A DNA stretch of 54,442 nucleotides, from NCBI GenBank assembly GCA_002811645.1, contig PDIP01000105.1:68716-123157 (forward strand), read 5' to 3'. Under the pieces are notes generated by a model. It did no database searches. It saw only the letters and a list, made by a program, of their open reading frames with translations, and was not told where the DNA came from. Of this stretch, positions 1 to 9,859 are shown piece by piece; positions within the stretch are counted from its first letter, which is position 1, and each line of letters opens with the position of its first letter. This DNA comes from Corallochytrium limacisporum (taxonomy: Eukaryota > Opisthokonta). A program made the translations under genes and the position numbers.

Positions 1-1820
1 GGGGGGGGGAGTGGATCCATGGCCATGCCAGGAACGGAACGGACTCATTGACCGTTTGGTACTAAAACTACTACGTTTCTTTCGGCAGTTGTGAGAACTA
101 TCGCATTCCTCGTGTGAGGAAGGACCCAACTCTCGATGAGCTGATATCACCTAGCGCTACCAACGACTGGCAGAACAATACATTTAGTATACAACCGCCC
201 GTCCCTTTTTTTCGTCGGTCCCCCATACTTTCTATTTTGGGAAGTGGCATAGCCCTATTTCTCTCGCAGCCCTGCAGGTTTGTATACTGAGACATTGTTC
301 CAACGCATGAAGTATTTCACATTTATCTTGGGAATCTTCCACGGGAATTGCGAAGGAGCGGGGAGGGGAGGGACATGGCTGCCTATATCAGCGCACTATA
401 TGGCCCACCAAGTGTGAGGCATGTTTGCTGCCCGTAAGGGTTCCATTGGTTTCCTACTCTGCCTGCCATAGTTGGCAACTGCTGTACACTTCTCTAGAAA
501 ACATACTGAATCCAACGGAGAAAAATGTAACCAAGAAAATAAGGATGGAAGGAAAAAAATAACCAGAGTAGGCAAAAAAAATCATAAGAATGCAAGGGTG
601 GGCAACAGACAAAGAGACGGCAGGCAGGTATGGTCCGGAGTATGCATACAAAACGCACGGCAAAATAACGACAGTGCGAAACGTCACTCAGACACGGCTT
701 TCGCAGAGAATACATCACCGAACAGCGTCCGCTCCCTCTCCCCCCCCCGGCCTCCTCCCCGGTCCTCAGTCCTCCCCCCCCATCGTCCTTTTTTTATTTC
801 TACTTACGTGTGCTTTTAGTATAGGTGTGCTGTGTGACATTACCATCCCCGGCCCTTCATCGGGTATAACACGGAAAGCGGGTGACACGGTTCCTGTCCT
901 CTCCCCTCCCCCCCTCCCCCCGGGGCGCTTTATCACTTTTTTTCATTGTATAATTTTGGCAGATCCACGGAACAAATGGGTCAGGGGCCCCAAAGACAGC
1001 CGCACAGACCATATGAGGAGGGGTTCGGAAGAGTGTCATTGGATTTTTCGCATAGAGAATATACCGGCTGGCCGTCCGTCGTTCCTTGGTCATTTGTGCG
1101 TGTGTGGTGGTCGGTGCGAGGGTCTCCGGAACAGGGCGAGGGGAGGGGGTCAACCGAAAAGGCACGGAAGACGAAGGCCTCGCGGGGAAGGGGGGGGGCA
1201 GAGAAATTGTCAATTCGTTCGGTGTTGGCCACGGTCGGGTCGGTAGGATGGCGAACGGAAATCGAGAAATCGTGATCGGTCGTCATTTTAGTGCACTTTA
1301 TTCAGTATTGACTAGTTGGGATCCAGTCTCGCAAGGACCTTTGATCCGATGAATCGGTGGTGGTTGGGAGGCACGAAACGAGAATTGACAGGCCACCCCT
1401 CCCGTGAGTGGGGAGAGGGGTGGCGAGAGCGCGGGGGAAGAGGGGGGAAACTGGGCCGGGTAGTACGGGGCAAAAAGCCAAAGGATGGAGGATCACGGGC
1501 GAAGGATTTGGATCGGTAGCACTTACATTCGGATTGTGATGTGCAGCTGCCGTTGATAAGGACAACCCCCCAGTGCTGGCGATAATTTACAAACATAAAG
1601 ATACCAGCGTGCGTACCCGCGAATTGTAATAGAGTGGCGTACGGTATGATGAGCAGGCAAGCCATGTTAGTCTCCAGGTCAAAGCCTCGAAAAGCTAGAA
1701 CAGGGATGTTAGTTTGACCTTCCACTGTCGTCGATCACATTGAATTAATGGCCACGACTCATGGATTTGGGAGACATCCATTAGATCACTTTTCTGCACA
1801 CAGACACACACAGAACAACA
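1..1820. other. Non-coding region with G/C tracts
   Basis: No convincing gene is visible in this stretch. The longest open frame (590-1246, +) is a low-complexity frame through C- and G-runs and matches no family I know. Homopolymer tracts occur at the very start (nine G), at 740-748 (C), around 774-781 (C) and through 901-922. They continue as G-rich sequence to about 1460. The right part must hold the promoter and leader of the gene starting at 1821. A copy of the recurring TTGGCTTTTTG motif lies at 1470-1484 on the minus strand. A donor-like GTAAGT occurs on the minus strand at about 1526-1531, but I found no matching acceptor or convincing coding exon. Confidence 0.6.
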
Positions 1821-3209
1821 ATGCGGTCATTGTTGTTCACTCGCGTCGCGGCCTTCTTTGCGGTCTCTAGTACTGTGATCGCGCTGGTACAGTTGCTGAC
1901 GCAACCCCTTTGGGTTGAACATAACTTCCAGTATCAGTTCGAGTCACCAGAAGTTACGCTGGAAATCAGCACACTGAAGTATTGCATTAGCGGCAATGAT
2001 ACCATCATCTCACAGTCCACCAGAATTGATGCGGGATGCTACAAATTAACTGATAACTGCCAGGTCAAGGGTATGCCGACCACAGGCAGCTGGCGGGGAT
2101 TCCTTTTAGAGGGGTCAGAATGCACCCTCCTCAAATTTTGTATAATCTGGGCCATCATCTATGTCTGTACTGTGGGTATCTCTGCTGGTCTGCTACTCTT
2201 TGCTAGCATGGCCTCCCACCGCACCCTAGTAAGAGTGGCTAGCGTGTCCAGTTTGCTCGCTGTACTCGGCGGACTGTTCACCCTCGGATCTGCCTTTCAA
2301 CTTAAGGAGAGTAAGTTCCCCGAAAATGTCGCTTCTGATGAACCACTTTATAGCCTTAACCTTGGTTTCGGCATCGGATATACCCTGCTGGCTGTTTCGT
2401 TCGGTTTAACTTGCGCAGCCTTCGTGGTTTCGATGATGTCCTGTTGCCACAAGGATCATGGGCTTGACAATCGTCGGAAAAACCGAACTCGATCACGTAG
2501 AAGGAATCGGGCATCCAGACAGACTCAGCGTGAGATGGCTCAGCGCCCTCGAGCTTCTTCAAACCAGGCGTACATATACGCTGGATCTGCTGGTGCTGCT
2601 CCTGCGTATACCTCAAGGCCTTCTGGAGGAGCCGTGGGTCCCGCGCCCGCGGCTATGATTGGCATGTACACGACACCTCCAGAGTCATCCATCTATGAAG
2701 CGCCTGCGCGCCCTCTTGGCGCATACATGTCGAGCCAGCGCAGTAGTATGGACTCGACAAGCTACAGTTCAAGTGTGTATGCCTATCTCTCACCGAACCA
2801 CCGCGCTCCTGCACAACAGCAAGGGGACGATCCTCCGGTACCTCCTCCTCGGTATGGCACTGTCCCTGAGCATATGGTTGGTCCGCGGAATGGTGGTTTC
2901 GATACCCCTGCTGCCCTTGCCTTTGACCAGGGCAACGATAGGTTCGGTCAGGCTGCTCCGGGCGCAGCTCCAATGTACAGGGATCGGTCAGAGCCGGACT
3001 CTGACGATTCCATGTCTCTCATTGACATGGGCGTTGAACAGCAGACATATGATGAGATCAACCGCCCCTTGCCTCTGGCTGCTGCGTCTTCTGCGAGCAA
3101 CAGTGACACATCGCTGGCCAACAGCCGGACCAACCTCATGCAGCCACAGCGTCCTCCCCGCAGGTATACAGAGCAGGCATACGACTCGGACTCAGGCTCC
3201 ATTGTCTGA
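1821..3209 (+). CDS. Claudin/Sur7-like four-span membrane protein with signalling-motif tail
   Basis: The 462-residue protein has four hydrophobic segments at about 6-27, 103-128, 136-160 and 182-208. The first extracellular loop is the long one (about 75 residues) and contains cysteines at 55, 73, 80 and 101. This is the layout of the claudin/PMP22/Sur7-PalI superfamily, though the animal claudin W-GLW-C-C signature is not clean. A basic cluster follows the last membrane segment, then a disordered tail of about 250 residues. The tail carries a class II SH3 ligand (PVPPPR, 339-344), an overlapping WW ligand (PPRY, 342-345), an SH2-type YDEI (410-413), and a C-terminal SIV that fits a class I PDZ ligand. 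The likely location is the plasma membrane, with the tail as an adaptor platform. The start is the first ATG after an A/C-rich leader. The fold family is fairly likely; orthology to PalI/Rim9, Sur7 or claudins is unresolved. Confidence 0.7.
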   Translation: MRSLLFTRVAAFFAVSSTVIALVQLLTQPLWVEHNFQYQFESPEVTLEISTLKYCISGNDTIISQSTRIDAGCYKLTDNCQVKGMPTTGSWRGFLLEGSECTLLKFCIIWAIIYVCTVGISAGLLLFASMASHRTLVRVASVSSLLAVLGGLFTLGSAFQLKESKFPENVASDEPLYSLNLGFGIGYTLLAVSFGLTCAAFVVSMMSCCHKDHGLDNRRKNRTRSRRRNRASRQTQREMAQRPRASSNQAYIYAGSAGAAPAYTSRPSGGAVGPAPAAMIGMYTTPPESSIYEAPARPLGAYMSSQRSSMDSTSYSSSVYAYLSPNHRAPAQQQGDDPPVPPPRYGTVPEHMVGPRNGGFDTPAALAFDQGNDRFGQAAPGAAPMYRDRSEPDSDDSMSLIDMGVEQQTYDEINRPLPLAAASSASNSDTSLANSRTNLMQPQRPPRRYTEQAYDSDSGSIV

Positions 3210-4286
3210 TGACCGTTCAACAGGCCGTATGCACAAAACTTTAGCACCATCAACAGGTTGTACCGTGTTCATTATGTTCAACCACTGCACCATGTCTATC
3301 CTCACATAATCATAGTTCGACGTGATTCATCCCACATCAATATTCATACATTAGATATTACTTCCTCATTGCTACTATTACATCTACAACCTTCGTCCCC
3401 GCTTCAGCCAGTCTCGGTACCAGTCCACACGTTACATACATCATGCAGCGGGTTAGTGCTGTGTAGTGACTTTTTGGTAATGATAATGAGTTCCCGGTTC
3501 TTAATGAACCACCCTTCCAAACCGAAGGACCCTCCGCCTTCCCGTCAGGCCTGCGAGGCGCGCAACCACCTCGGGGGTGGCCGTGGGCCTGTCCTTTAAC
3601 AGCCACTGAACCAGCCGCTCGGTATTTTGAAATATCGGCCCCTAGCTTTCGGTAGAGAAGCTCAGCCGAAGGGGGGGGGGGCCGGGACAACGACGGGAAG
3701 GGGGGGGTTGCGGATTGAGACCCGCTCGCCAGCTTGGGAGTTCGCGGAGGGTCTCGCTCTCTCGGCCAAAGGCTGAATGAAGCCTCCCCTTTACCTTTTC
3801 TACCTGGGAGGAGCAGAGAAGGCCAAATAGGAGAGGGGAAGGCCTCCATACTGTCTTTGAAATATGCGCCGTACATTTTCTATGGTCAGGGGAATTTTGG
3901 CGGGAAGATTTTGAACGGAAGGGGAGGTTTGGACGAAGGAAAGTGGGGGGGGGGGAACAGTGGAGACTGGCCCCCGCAGAGATGACGAGACCCCCTGTGG
4001 TTTATGTGTACAGTTTGGTATTGGTTACGAGTGTGGCAGGGTCGCCATTTTACCTTTTGATTTCATGGCTTTTGCACTGGTAACCACCGTCGTCCGAACC
4101 GTTCAGGTTTGGGTACCTGTGCCGGAAAAACAATGACCACTGGGCTGTCCATATACACCCTGTGCTGCTCAGGTGTGGACACGGTATTTCAAAACGGAAA
4201 CTTCAACACGAGACTCTTTGATCAGCGAAAAATACAAACAAAGTTCGAATATAGATGGGTAGCAGAACTGGCACCAAAGGAACACA
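3210..4286. other. Intergenic region upstream of KNL1
   Basis: This 1.08 kb region holds the 3' end of the membrane-protein gene and the promoter and leader of KNL1. It has pure G runs at about 3671-3681 and 3945-3955 and a third shorter one near 3700. They lie roughly 330-620 bases upstream of the KNL1 start. I see no supported gene here. The antisense open frame at 3358-3876 is low-complexity Pro/Ser/Arg-rich translation of the G tracts. Confidence 0.55.
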
Positions 4287-7200
4287 ATGTCGGATCCAGT
4301 TTCTTTCGCCGTCCATCAGGACATCGATCTCAGTGACAAGGTTCAAGTCGCGCCTAATCAAAGCAAGCGCCAGCGTAGACCTCGGTCTTCTATTCTCAAG
4401 GTCCCGAAGTCCGACCGGGCTGCGCTTGGTGAAGTAGATCAGAACACAGATACGCCATCCAAGGCAGCACAGCGCAAGCAGGAACAGAAGAATCGTCGGG
4501 TCAGCTTCGCCCCCAGACAGGAGTTCAGGGAATATGTTACCAATGCTGCGGAATGGAATTCTCCTACTGCAACTGACAGCACCGGGGACAAAACCGTGCC
4601 GAGCCAGCCCCACGCTCCTCAACCTGCTCAGGTCGAACCTTTGGATGTGAACGATCACACTGGTGACCTGTCATCGGAGTTCTCCAACAGTATCAGCGGA
4701 CCGGCCCTTGGTGCCTTTGCCCTACGTGCAGTGGCAGCAGCGAACAAGCGCAATGAGGCAGAGGCAGAAGAGGACGACAATGATGTCGATATGGAAATGA
4801 CTGGTGAGATCTCCATTAGCATGGAACCACCAACCCTTCTTGGGCAACAACCCGCCGAAGAAGAAGCTGATGATACTCACGAAGTGTCTATGGAAATGAC
4901 TATAAATGCCACGGATGCCATTGCCCGTGCTGCCCTCCAGCAGCAGAGGGTTGATGACACTCGGGAAGTTTCCATGGATATGACTAACATGAATGCACCG
5001 GAGGATGATGCAGTAGAGCAGGACATGGATGAAGAGACCATCACCACTGGTTTGGTGCTGAGAAAGCAGCCCGAAGGGGACCTTCAGGACGCCACCGTTA
5101 CAGAAATTCAACGCGGAGAGGAGACCGCCGGACAAACGACGGTCTTCTTCCTTGGGGGTCATCACAATGAAGACATTGGTCTTCTGGGAGAAGAGGAGCC
5201 TGCAGATTTCAACAAAATGTCTCGTCTGTCCCTTGATCCCTCCACCAGCCTGCGCCTTGCTACACCGCAGAGACAGGCCCTCCGCAAGGAGCGGACCTCC
5301 ACTCCTCGCATGCAGCAGCACCAGCAGGCCTCTCAGAGGACCCCCATTCCCGTTGGTGTGCCCAAGGACGTGAAAGAGGCCACTGAGATCTTTGCACCGA
5401 GGCGCTGCCTCGCTCGCTCCCCTGTGAAGGGTGGTTCACAGCAGGCGATGCCCACGCCGCAGCCACAGAAAATGGCTCCTGCTCCTGTTCGGCAACCCGC
5501 AACGGCTCCTCGGCCGGTTGTGGAGAAAATGGCTCCAGTGCAGCCTGCACCTGTCACCCCAGTGCCCGCTCGGATGGAGCTGCCGAGGCAGACCGTGCCT
5601 GCACCTACACCAGTTGCAATGCCGATGGAAAGGCCGCCGCCGGCGGCCGCTATTGCACCTCAGGCTCCAAAGACTCCTCAGAGTGCCCAGAAGCAACGTC
5701 TGGACTCGGCTCCCGCCACTCCAGCTGCTGGTGATGTGACCGATGATCTCACCAATACTGGCACTCACATCCGGCAGCCCCTGATGTTCCGCGATGACCT
5801 CATCACGCAGGAAATGCCCAATCCTTCTCAGTTCCTTATTACTGCTGCCACTGCACCCAGTATGACAAGCACCGAGATGGAGGCTGAACTCATTGACATC
5901 GATGTTGCACTTCAGGACTTCTGGTATGAATCCGGTGTGCGCTTCTGGGACAACATGAACATGCGCCGTCGTACCACCATGATGGGTGGAAAGATCACTC
6001 TGCGCGGAAATGCGGACAAATTCCGTGTCGCGTGTCTCACCATTCGCGAACTATCGTGGTACGACATGGCCTGCAAGTCAATTAGCCATGCCCATGAGCA
6101 ACTGAAGAAGGACGTCGCGGTAATGACTCGCAACATTGAGGGCAACGCTCCCCGAATCATGCGACTGACCATGGCCTTGGCAGCTGCTGACGATGCCGAT
6201 AGCGAGGAGGCACTGCAGACTCTGCAGCACACTTTCACAGCCTTGAAAACGTCTCTGCGTACAGAGGTTCGCATGCAGTGGTACCAGTGGCGCACCGAGT
6301 TTGAGCGCGGTCTGCAGCAGGTTCTGCGCGAGCAGATCCAGACCTTGCAGCAGGGACTCTTCCATTTGACCACCCTCAATGGAGAGGTCTCGATGGAAGC
6401 CCGTCGTCTGGAGAATCACTACCGTGAGACCATTCAGAAGCTTCAGGAGAACCCAATGAAGCACATGGATGAGGCCCAGATTGAGAAGCTCGTTAACCAT
6501 CAAAAGGCCGTCCAGGAGGTCGGTCAAGCCATCGAGACCAAGAGAAGTGAGGTCCAGAATCTGAAGGCCGAGCACGCTGACCTCGATGAGCGGATGCAAC
6601 GGCTGGAGAAGGTCACCTCCCAGAAGACAGAGAACCTGACCAATTTGATCAACAGCCTTAGCCAGGACGTCACCGAAGAGACCCTGGCTGCGGCCCAGAA
6701 GGCTCGTGACTCTATGGACCATGCCGTTCCGTGGAGCCTGCATATCCGTGGCGCTGACATGCCCACGTTTAAGTGGATGGAAAACCAGCTGAGTCTAACT
6801 TTCAGTTTGCAGGACAACCGGTTTGAAATTGAGTACGTGGATACCCACTGTACTCCTGCGGAGGCCGCGCTCATGCGTTGCCTAGCCAGCAGCCAAACTC
6901 GTCGTGCCATTGACGATGGCTTCCGAGGCAAGGGATGGGCTCCCAAGATTCTCAAGCGCTTCGAGCTCGTCCTGGGTCGTGGCCACGACCTGATTGACGA
7001 GGCCGAGCAATGTAGCATGCTGACTAATGTTACTGTCAGGCAGTTCGACGGTCCGGTGCTGCGCACCACATTCCTTGTGGACCACGCTTTGTCGTCCGTG
7101 GCTCCTGCCACCGAGGTGCACATTGATTTCAATGTCTACGAATACCCGTACATTGCTCCGGCCGTGAGTGCCAATAGCTTTGGTACACGCCAAGCACCAA

Positions 7201-7307
7201 TTCACCGCGAGGAGGCCCTGGTGCGTAGCATCCACGAGCTCAATGCTGGCTTTAACTACCTGCAACGAGTCCACAACGCCATTCTCTCACACTTCCGTCA
7301 TGTCTAA
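4287..7307 (+). CDS. KNL1: Kinetochore scaffold KNL1/Spc105/Spc7
   Basis: This 1006-residue protein is the KNL1 subunit of the KMN network, which binds microtubules, recruits PP1 and acts as the Bub1/Bub3 docking platform of the spindle checkpoint. Near the N-terminus both PP1-docking motifs are present in order: SILK at 35-38 and RVSF at 71-74, each in a basic context. Three MELT-like repeats follow (MEMT about 169-172, SMEMT 201-205, SMDMT 229-233), embedded in acidic sequence as expected for Mps1 targets. A long Pro/Gln-rich disordered linker leads to the Spc7-type region (LQDFWYESGVRFWDN, about 545-560). After that come a coiled coil (about 620-810) and a C-terminal tandem-RWD-like region that would bind the Mis12 complex. 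The ATG is the first in frame and sits just before the PP1 motifs. No introns are needed. The stop lies 156 bases from the end of the opposing bS16m gene. Confidence 0.9.
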   Translation: MSDPVSFAVHQDIDLSDKVQVAPNQSKRQRRPRSSILKVPKSDRAALGEVDQNTDTPSKAAQRKQEQKNRRVSFAPRQEFREYVTNAAEWNSPTATDSTGDKTVPSQPHAPQPAQVEPLDVNDHTGDLSSEFSNSISGPALGAFALRAVAAANKRNEAEAEEDDNDVDMEMTGEISISMEPPTLLGQQPAEEEADDTHEVSMEMTINATDAIARAALQQQRVDDTREVSMDMTNMNAPEDDAVEQDMDEETITTGLVLRKQPEGDLQDATVTEIQRGEETAGQTTVFFLGGHHNEDIGLLGEEEPADFNKMSRLSLDPSTSLRLATPQRQALRKERTSTPRMQQHQQASQRTPIPVGVPKDVKEATEIFAPRRCLARSPVKGGSQQAMPTPQPQKMAPAPVRQPATAPRPVVEKMAPVQPAPVTPVPARMELPRQTVPAPTPVAMPMERPPPAAAIAPQAPKTPQSAQKQRLDSAPATPAAGDVTDDLTNTGTHIRQPLMFRDDLITQEMPNPSQFLITAATAPSMTSTEMEAELIDIDVALQDFWYESGVRFWDNMNMRRRTTMMGGKITLRGNADKFRVACLTIRELSWYDMACKSISHAHEQLKKDVAVMTRNIEGNAPRIMRLTMALAAADDADSEEALQTLQHTFTALKTSLRTEVRMQWYQWRTEFERGLQQVLREQIQTLQQGLFHLTTLNGEVSMEARRLENHYRETIQKLQENPMKHMDEAQIEKLVNHQKAVQEVGQAIETKRSEVQNLKAEHADLDERMQRLEKVTSQKTENLTNLINSLSQDVTEETLAAAQKARDSMDHAVPWSLHIRGADMPTFKWMENQLSLTFSLQDNRFEIEYVDTHCTPAEAALMRCLASSQTRRAIDDGFRGKGWAPKILKRFELVLGRGHDLIDEAEQCSMLTNVTVRQFDGPVLRTTFLVDHALSSVAPATEVHIDFNVYEYPYIAPAVSANSFGTRQAPIHREEALVRSIHELNAGFNYLQRVHNAILSHFRHV

Positions 7308-7463
7308 AGAAAACAACACAGTCTTTATCAAATCAAAAAGAACCAAATTCACTGCCACATCGATTGTTTTTCCAACTAGTTTTCCATGTGGAAACATCAA
7401 CGGCTAATTTCTTTCAAATGTGACTACTATTTACATATATTTTCATCAGTCTCAGGTCCTCCC

Positions 7464-7874
7464 TCATGCTTCCGCTTCTGCCTCTGGTTCCTTTGGCTTT
7501 TGGTAGCTTCCTGGCTTGAGCATTTGTTCCTTCTCTGGCCCCTCAGGGATTGAGTCAGCCACCTGCTGCTTCATGCGGTGGATGGCGACATTGCGCCAGA
7601 ACGGGGGCAGAATACCCGCCTGTCCTAAGATCTTTGCCACCGGCTCAGTGGGTTCAGCACCCTGGCCAATCCAGTACCGTATGCGATTGAAATCCAATTT
7701 GTAATGCTTGGCGCCATCAACATAGGGTTTAGAGTTGAAGGAACCGACATGTTCAATGAACCGACCGTCTCGGGACCCGAAGCGTTTGACCGCAATCCGC
7801 CAGTGCATGTTCTGATTATTGCCAAAGCGCTGCAGCGCCAATTTTAACCGACCATACTGGGAAAGACCGCCCAT
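7464..7874 (-). CDS. MRPS16: Mitochondrial small-subunit ribosomal protein bS16m
   Basis: The 136-residue protein matches the bacterial S16 family. The N-terminus MGGLSQYGRLKLALQRFG and the segment around RFIEHVGSFN correspond to the conserved beta sheet. The KLDFNRIRYWIGQGAEPTEPV block with the following LGQAGILPP is diagnostic (R-Y-W-[IL]-G-x-G-A-x-P-[TS]-[ED]-x-V). S16 is a constituent of the small mitoribosomal subunit. A cleavable presequence is not obvious, as is common in this family. The C-terminal tail is short, charged and Pro/Glu-rich (KPKEPEAEAEA-like), beyond the bacterial length of about 80-90 residues. The gene converges with KNL1 with 156 bases between the stops. Its upstream side faces the G-tract-rich region shared with the four-span protein at 9221. 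Confidence 0.9.
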   Translation of the reverse strand: MGGLSQYGRLKLALQRFGNNQNMHWRIAVKRFGSRDGRFIEHVGSFNSKPYVDGAKHYKLDFNRIRYWIGQGAEPTEPVAKILGQAGILPPFWRNVAIHRMKQQVADSIPEGPEKEQMLKPGSYQKPKEPEAEAEA

Positions 7875-9220
7875 GATATTTTGTATATATTTGAAACCCT
7901 ATCTATATGTTCTTACTGTATTGCTTAAATTCTCATTTCATGCTTTGAGATGTAGTATAGGATCAGTTTTGTTCGAGTGATGCACCAGGTCTCTCGTTGA
8001 AGTCACAGCGCTCAAGCACCCTTTCTCTGAACTCGTAGAAATATGAAGTACCATACAGTGATCTGTAGTGCCGGGATACTTTCATGACACGCCATTGCTA
8101 GTGCCACTTAACTCTCAATCGAAACAGGAAGACAGCCCATTCCTTCCATTGCTGGTCCAGGCGTTCGGTCCATCGTTCTCGCTGGTCACCCACCACAACC
8201 ACCCAGAAGGTGTGCAGCACAGCAGCGGCCCATTGCGACCCTGGTTCTCCCACTACCGCGCCCGACTCCCATACTCCAACAACCCCCTTCCACTCACCCC
8301 GCAGCCACACACGCGCGCACACACTAATTTTCCAAATCCACCGCTCTCCGGTGATTTTATATACGGAATGTAATAAAGATTCGAGGCCCAGTGCCCAATC
8401 GCAACTGGCGGGCACTGTGGGGGGGGGGGGGCGGTTTGTTGGTGGTGGGAGGAGGGTTGGAGGGTGAACGACGACTAAAGCAGAATTGGGGTTGCTCCGG
8501 GGCTTGACGGTACTGTTGCCATACACAGAGGGGGGGGGTTCTTGGGCCCCGATGACGGTAGTTTGGTGTATATTTTTTGTCCTTTCTTTTCGTTAAGAGA
8601 AAATCTTTCCCCTTGGCTTTTTGGGTATTCTGCTTAATGGGGCGGGAGCCAGTCCCCGCGGGGAGTGAGCCCGCCTTCGCAAGAGCGGAGGGGAAGGAGG
8701 AGTTGTGTGAGAGTGGCGTAAGAAGTGGCACGCCCTGAAACCAGCTGGCTATTTTTTTTCCTTTGGTCCTTTTCCTTTTATTTTTTGTTTCCTCGTTTGC
8801 TTTTTGGGCCTTTAATACTTTTTCCCGTGTAGGTCACCCCCGCCCCGCTCTCCCACCTACCGTTCGCCCGTCGCGCTCCCGGTGGAGTGGGAAGGGTTGG
8901 AGTGGGCAACCAGCGGAAGGGGCCTGCCGCGTTAATGCTTGCTGCAGTGAGTGTGGACGAGGATTGCGGTCCCATTTCTTGAAGGTTCTTAAGCCGGCCG
9001 GCCCAGTCATGGTATAATCATTATGATGACATGGGTTGCGTGAACGGACTTATTTGTTCGAATTCTGAACCGGAATAAAAGCGAATCTCAAGGAAACCCG
9101 GGGAGCCTTTAGTAAACACCTGGAACGATTGCAGTCATTGACTTTGTTGGAAAAGGAGCCAATTGGAGTAGACCAGAGGCCTTCAAACCCAATTACAGAC
9201 ACATATAACTACAAATTGCC
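7875..9220. other. Divergent promoter region between bS16m and the MARVEL-like gene
   Basis: This 1.35 kb head-to-head region has no supported gene. It holds a 13-base G run at 8419-8431 and a shorter one near 8530, flanked by C/T-rich sequence. Two copies of the recurring motif occur at 8611-8625 (CCTTGGCTTTTTGGG) and 8796-8810 (TTTGCTTTTTGGGCC). AATAAA-like sequences at about 8372 and 9075 have no clear gene to serve. Confidence 0.55.
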
Positions 9221-9760
9221 ATGGGCTTTCCGTTCTATTCCGTCGACGAGCTGAAGGAGCCCAAGATCTACCTAAAGGTAGCCGAGGCATCCCTCGCCGT
9301 CTTCTGCCTTATCCTGGCCGTAGCTAGCGGGACATGGAGCAAACTCGACGAGTACGGAAGTACAGGTGACGGTGCTTTCTTTGTGACATGGCAAGTGCTG
9401 TCTGTACTGGCTGCAATGGCAGCATTATACCTGTACGATACACCCAAGGCTGGCACAGACGAATTTACACGCATGGACGTATACTTTGAGGCAGTCTGGG
9501 CGTTCATTACCCTTGTTGGACACAGCGTATGGGCAGACGCTGTCTACGATATGCCGCATGACGGTGCCGCTGTGACCAGCACTGTCTTCGGGTATTTTGC
9601 AATATTCGCGTGGATCGCCAACATTTACGTGTGCTTCCAGGAGACACCGTGGTTCACATACCAGAGGGCTACGGATTCGCACACGCACTATCTGAACGTG
9701 GATGATATGCAATCTGCACACGGACCAGAAGATGACGACGATCTACACCAATTTACATGA
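9221..9760 (+). CDS. MARVEL-like four-span membrane protein
   Basis: The 179-residue protein has four hydrophobic segments at about 19-38, 53-70, 87-105 and 122-142. Short loops and a cytosolic acidic tail (DDDDLHQFT end) complete it. The tetraspan layout, aromatic residues at the membrane boundaries and small size fit MARVEL-domain proteins, which act in membrane apposition and vesicle trafficking. There is no cleavable signal peptide, and the N-terminus is predicted cytosolic. I do not recognise a specific orthologue, and a generic small tetraspan protein is an equally fair description. The start is the first ATG after an A-rich leader (ACAAATTGCC before the ATG). It converges on the small minus-strand gene ending at 9860, with 99 bases between stops. 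Confidence 0.7.
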   Translation: MGFPFYSVDELKEPKIYLKVAEASLAVFCLILAVASGTWSKLDEYGSTGDGAFFVTWQVLSVLAAMAALYLYDTPKAGTDEFTRMDVYFEAVWAFITLVGHSVWADAVYDMPHDGAAVTSTVFGYFAIFAWIANIYVCFQETPWFTYQRATDSHTHYLNVDDMQSAHGPEDDDDLHQFT

Positions 9761-9859
9761 GCAGCCAGGTTTACATCATCAACTATTACAGAAATGCATT
9801 CAACAAAACGGAGAAATGCCTTATCGGGGCCTTGTGCGTTTGGGGTTTGGTTTAGCATA

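Noticed and set aside
590-1246. 218-codon open frame near the left edge
   Set aside because: Pro/Gly/Arg-rich translation of C and G runs, with overlapping open frames on both strands and no family resemblance.
1312-1725. Minus-strand frame followed by a GTAAGT donor at about 1531
   Set aside because: The frame opens with GTG after an in-frame stop, lies only 95 bases from the divergent gene at 1821, and no acceptor or second exon could be found.
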